The notes under the pieces: model-generated
The model's input: only the letters and a program-made list of their open reading frames with translations
Told to the model about the DNA's origin: nothing
Database searches by the model: none
Part shown: piece by piece, positions 62,267 through 64,000 of the stretch
How positions within the stretch are numbered: the first letter of the stretch is position 1
Layout of the letters: each line of letters opens with the position of its first letter
NCBI GenBank assembly: GCA_937981995.1
Contig: CALJNC010000011.1
Location: 1-64,000, forward strand
Reading direction: 5' to 3'
Origin: an uncultured Chitinophagaceae bacterium
GTDB taxonomy: Bacteria > Bacteroidota > Bacteroidia > Chitinophagales > Chitinophagaceae
Length of the DNA: 64,000 bases
Made by a program: the position numbers and the translations under genes

Positions 62267-62314
62267 AAACCTTCCCTGTTTATGGTAATTGAATACTATA
62301 AACAGGGAAGGTTT
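62267..62314. repeat. 17-bp perfect inverted repeat with 14-nt loop (hairpin copy B)
   Basis: Arms at 62267-62283 and 62298-62314 are perfectly complementary with a loop at 62284-62297. Loop and inner stem end match hairpin copy A at 90-137. Here it lies between divergent genes, where a terminator is not needed. Confidence 0.8.
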
Positions 62315-62470
62315 TCATAAGCACTTTGAAATTAGACATTTATTATAAACTTGTGAGGCTTATTACTCATGCCTATAATAAACGTCAAAGGTTTTGTAGA
62401 AGTGTGAATTACTGTGGAAAGGAGTCGATAAGTAGGAGATGTTTAGAGCCTTCGACCAGATACTGGAGTT
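62315..62470. other. Gap upstream of mutL with no recognised gene
   Basis: Of the 264-nt gap between the secreted protein gene and mutL, the part not occupied by the hairpin holds no frame with a plausible start and no recognised RNA. The mutL -7 box starts at 62471. Confidence 0.4.
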
Positions 62471-62478
62471 TACATTTG
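62471..62478 (+). promoter_or_regulatory. -7 box (TACATTTG) of mutL
   Basis: This exact TAnnTTTG match ends 8 nt before the mutL ATG at 62487. Confidence 0.5.
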
Positions 62479-62486
62479 CGCTCTTC

Positions 62487-64000
62487 ATGCCTGACATTAT
62501 AAACCTATTGCCCAATACACTTGCTAATCAAATAGCGGCTGGTGAAGTAATTCAACGCCCTGCAAGCGCCGTAAAGGAAATGCTTGAAAATGCAATAGAT
62601 GCGGGTGCAACCAATATTCATTTAATACTAAAAGATGCCGGCAAGCAACTCATTCAAGTAATAGATAATGGCAAAGGCATGAGCGATACTGATGCGCGAA
62701 TGTGCTTTGAGCGACATGCTACTTCTAAAATTAAAAACATTGATGATTTATTTAATGTGCGTACCATGGGTTTCCGTGGAGAGGCCTTAGCATCCATTGC
62801 AGCAGTTGCACGCGTAGAGTTAAAAAGCAGGCAAGAAAAAGATGAGGCTGGTACAAGCATTACGATTGAAAACGGACAAGTACAATCTCAAGAAGTTTGT
62901 CAAACGCCGGTAGGCACTTCGCTTTCAGTCAAAAATTTATTTTATAATGTGCCCGCTCGTAGAAATTTTCTTAAAACCAATAGTACGGAAATGCGACACA
63001 TTGTAGATGAGTTTACGCGTGTAGCTATGGCAAATCCTGAGACTGGTTTTAGGTTAACGCATAATGAAAGTGATCTTTTTCATTTAGAAGAAAGTAGTAA
63101 TACCGTTTCACGTAAAAAATTGAAACAACGCATTATTGCTTTACTGGGCAATAGTTTAAATGATAAATTAGTAGCTGTATCTGAAGAAACTGATTTTATA
63201 CAAATCAATGGTTTTTGCGGTACGCCAGATGCTGCAACTAAAACCCGCGGACAGCAATTCTTTTTTGTAAATAATCGTTTTATAAAAAGTGCCTATTTAA
63301 ATCATGCAGTTAAAGGCGCCTACAGTCAAATTTTATCAAAGGATGCCTACCCAATGTTTGTACTTTTTATAGATACAGATCCTTCTCGTATTGATATTAA
63401 TGTGCACCCTACTAAACAGGAAATAAAATTTGAAGAAGATAAAATTATTTATGCTTTTGTAAATAGTGCTACAAAACATGCGCTAAGCAAGTTTAGTATT
63501 ACACCATCAATTGATTTTAATGTAGATGCTAGCATAGAAAATTTACAAGCTCTTAATCAACCGTTTAGTGCCGAAAAGCAAAAAGCTACGAAAGATGATT
63601 TCTTATATCAGTCTTTTACCCAAAAAGGACAAGCACATTTTTTACCCAAAACAAACGAACGCCAAGAATGGAAAGAGCGCTACGCAATTCAAGATCAATT
63701 AGATGTTGTAACTGATGAAGAAGAGGTTTCCTTTATAGAGAAAAAACCTAACTATTTTCAAGTAAATAATGTGTATGTGGGTTTTGCCCAAAGCGAAAAA
63801 GTATACCTCATTCATCAACAAAACGCACATGAACGTGTATTATACGAGCGTTATGAGCAGGCACAAGAACATAATATTGCTATTCAAAAATGCCTGGTAC
63901 CACAAACTTGGGAACTCAATGCAGGAGATGCGATAATCATAAATGAACTGATGGAGGAAATGCTAAGTCTGGGTTTTGAGCTAGAAGCATTTGGCGGCAA
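62487..64000 (+). CDS. mutL: DNA mismatch repair protein MutL (partial, runs off the window)
   Basis: MutL couples mismatch recognition to strand nicking. The visible 504 codons begin MPDIINLLPNTLANQIAAGEV and show the GHKL ATPase motifs ENAIDAGAT, DNGKGM and GFRGEALASI, the PVGTSLSVKNLFYNVPARR segment, and the start of the C-terminal dimerisation region. The stop lies beyond position 64000. Confidence 0.96.
   Translation, partial: MPDIINLLPNTLANQIAAGEVIQRPASAVKEMLENAIDAGATNIHLILKDAGKQLIQVIDNGKGMSDTDARMCFERHATSKIKNIDDLFNVRTMGFRGEALASIAAVARVELKSRQEKDEAGTSITIENGQVQSQEVCQTPVGTSLSVKNLFYNVPARRNFLKTNSTEMRHIVDEFTRVAMANPETGFRLTHNESDLFHLEESSNTVSRKKLKQRIIALLGNSLNDKLVAVSEETDFIQINGFCGTPDAATKTRGQQFFFVNNRFIKSAYLNHAVKGAYSQILSKDAYPMFVLFIDTDPSRIDINVHPTKQEIKFEEDKIIYAFVNSATKHALSKFSITPSIDFNVDASIENLQALNQPFSAEKQKATKDDFLYQSFTQKGQAHFLPKTNERQEWKERYAIQDQLDVVTDEEEVSFIEKKPNYFQVNNVYVGFAQSEKVYLIHQQNAHERVLYERYEQAQEHNIAIQKCLVPQTWELNAGDAIIINELMEEMLSLGFELEAFGG

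Noticed and set aside
1..64000. CRISPR arrays, prophage, integrase or insertion sequence
   Set aside because: No spaced direct repeats and no transposase, integrase, capsid or Cas sequence was seen.

Overview
The window is about 64 kb of AT-rich DNA from a member of the Bacteroidota (order not assigned). The evidence is type IX secretion (T9SS) C-terminal sorting domains, signal peptides ending in AQ, SusC/TonB-type outer-membrane machinery, a Reg_prop/Y_Y_Y sensor kinase, a DUF2851 protein, near absence of Shine-Dalgarno sequences, and many promoter boxes of the Bacteroidota TAnnTTTG type. It is mostly ordinary chromosome: dense, mixed-strand, without phage, integrase, transposase or CRISPR. 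The first 75 bases are the tail of one gene and the last 1.5 kb the start of mutL.

Layout. 0.1-10.8 kb: a secreted SGNH hydrolase, tadA, a DUF1573 protein, tatC, a large BNR-propeller protein and several small secreted proteins. 11-17.3 kb: mrp, a thiamine-binding protein and pyrF in one operon, DUF2851, OsmC, an outer-membrane protein and cysS. 17.4-29.1 kb: an accessory surface block with a modular lipoprotein, a GNAT, a DUF4412 protein, three secreted proteins (one collagen-like, one with a T9SS signal), a lipoprotein, and a NarL-type response regulator with its propeller sensor kinase. 29.1-38.3 kb: uvrB, a small membrane protein, a TonB-dependent receptor, uvrC, a RES/Xre toxin-antitoxin pair directly upstream of uvrC, a SUI1 protein and nadC. 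38.4-46.1 kb: a cyclophilin lipoprotein, a BatB-BatC fusion, purA, an LpxH-like hydrolase, a carboxypeptidase-regulatory-domain protein, a non-catalytic M16 protein, an SDR enzyme and tRNA-Lys. 46.2-53.2 kb: an OmpA-like protein, dnaN, a C-terminal protease, yidD-rnpA-rpmH, two EGF-like lipoproteins and thiL. 53.3-59 kb: a class D beta-lactamase-like lipoprotein heading a molybdenum-cofactor operon (moeA, tauE, mobA, moaD, moeB, moaE, moaCB). 59-64 kb: an Ig-like lipoprotein, a PaaE-type reductase, a secreted protein and mutL.

The most interesting signal is regulatory. An 18-bp inverted repeat, ATACG-N8-CGTAT, occurs three times between 20.9 and 25.4 kb. In each case exactly 22 bp separate it from an 8-bp -7 box. 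The copy between the divergent lipoprotein and response-regulator genes has a box 22 bp away on both sides. This looks like the operator of the adjacent two-component system, controlling its own genes and a set of surface proteins.

Other notable signals are: about fifteen genes whose -7 box ends only 4-8 nt before the start codon, implying leaderless mRNAs; two hairpins 62 kb apart that share loop and stem ends but have different, perfectly paired stem centres; and paired operator-like palindromes flanking the toxin-antitoxin promoter. Functions are assigned from motif recognition in the translated sequence; no database search was run.
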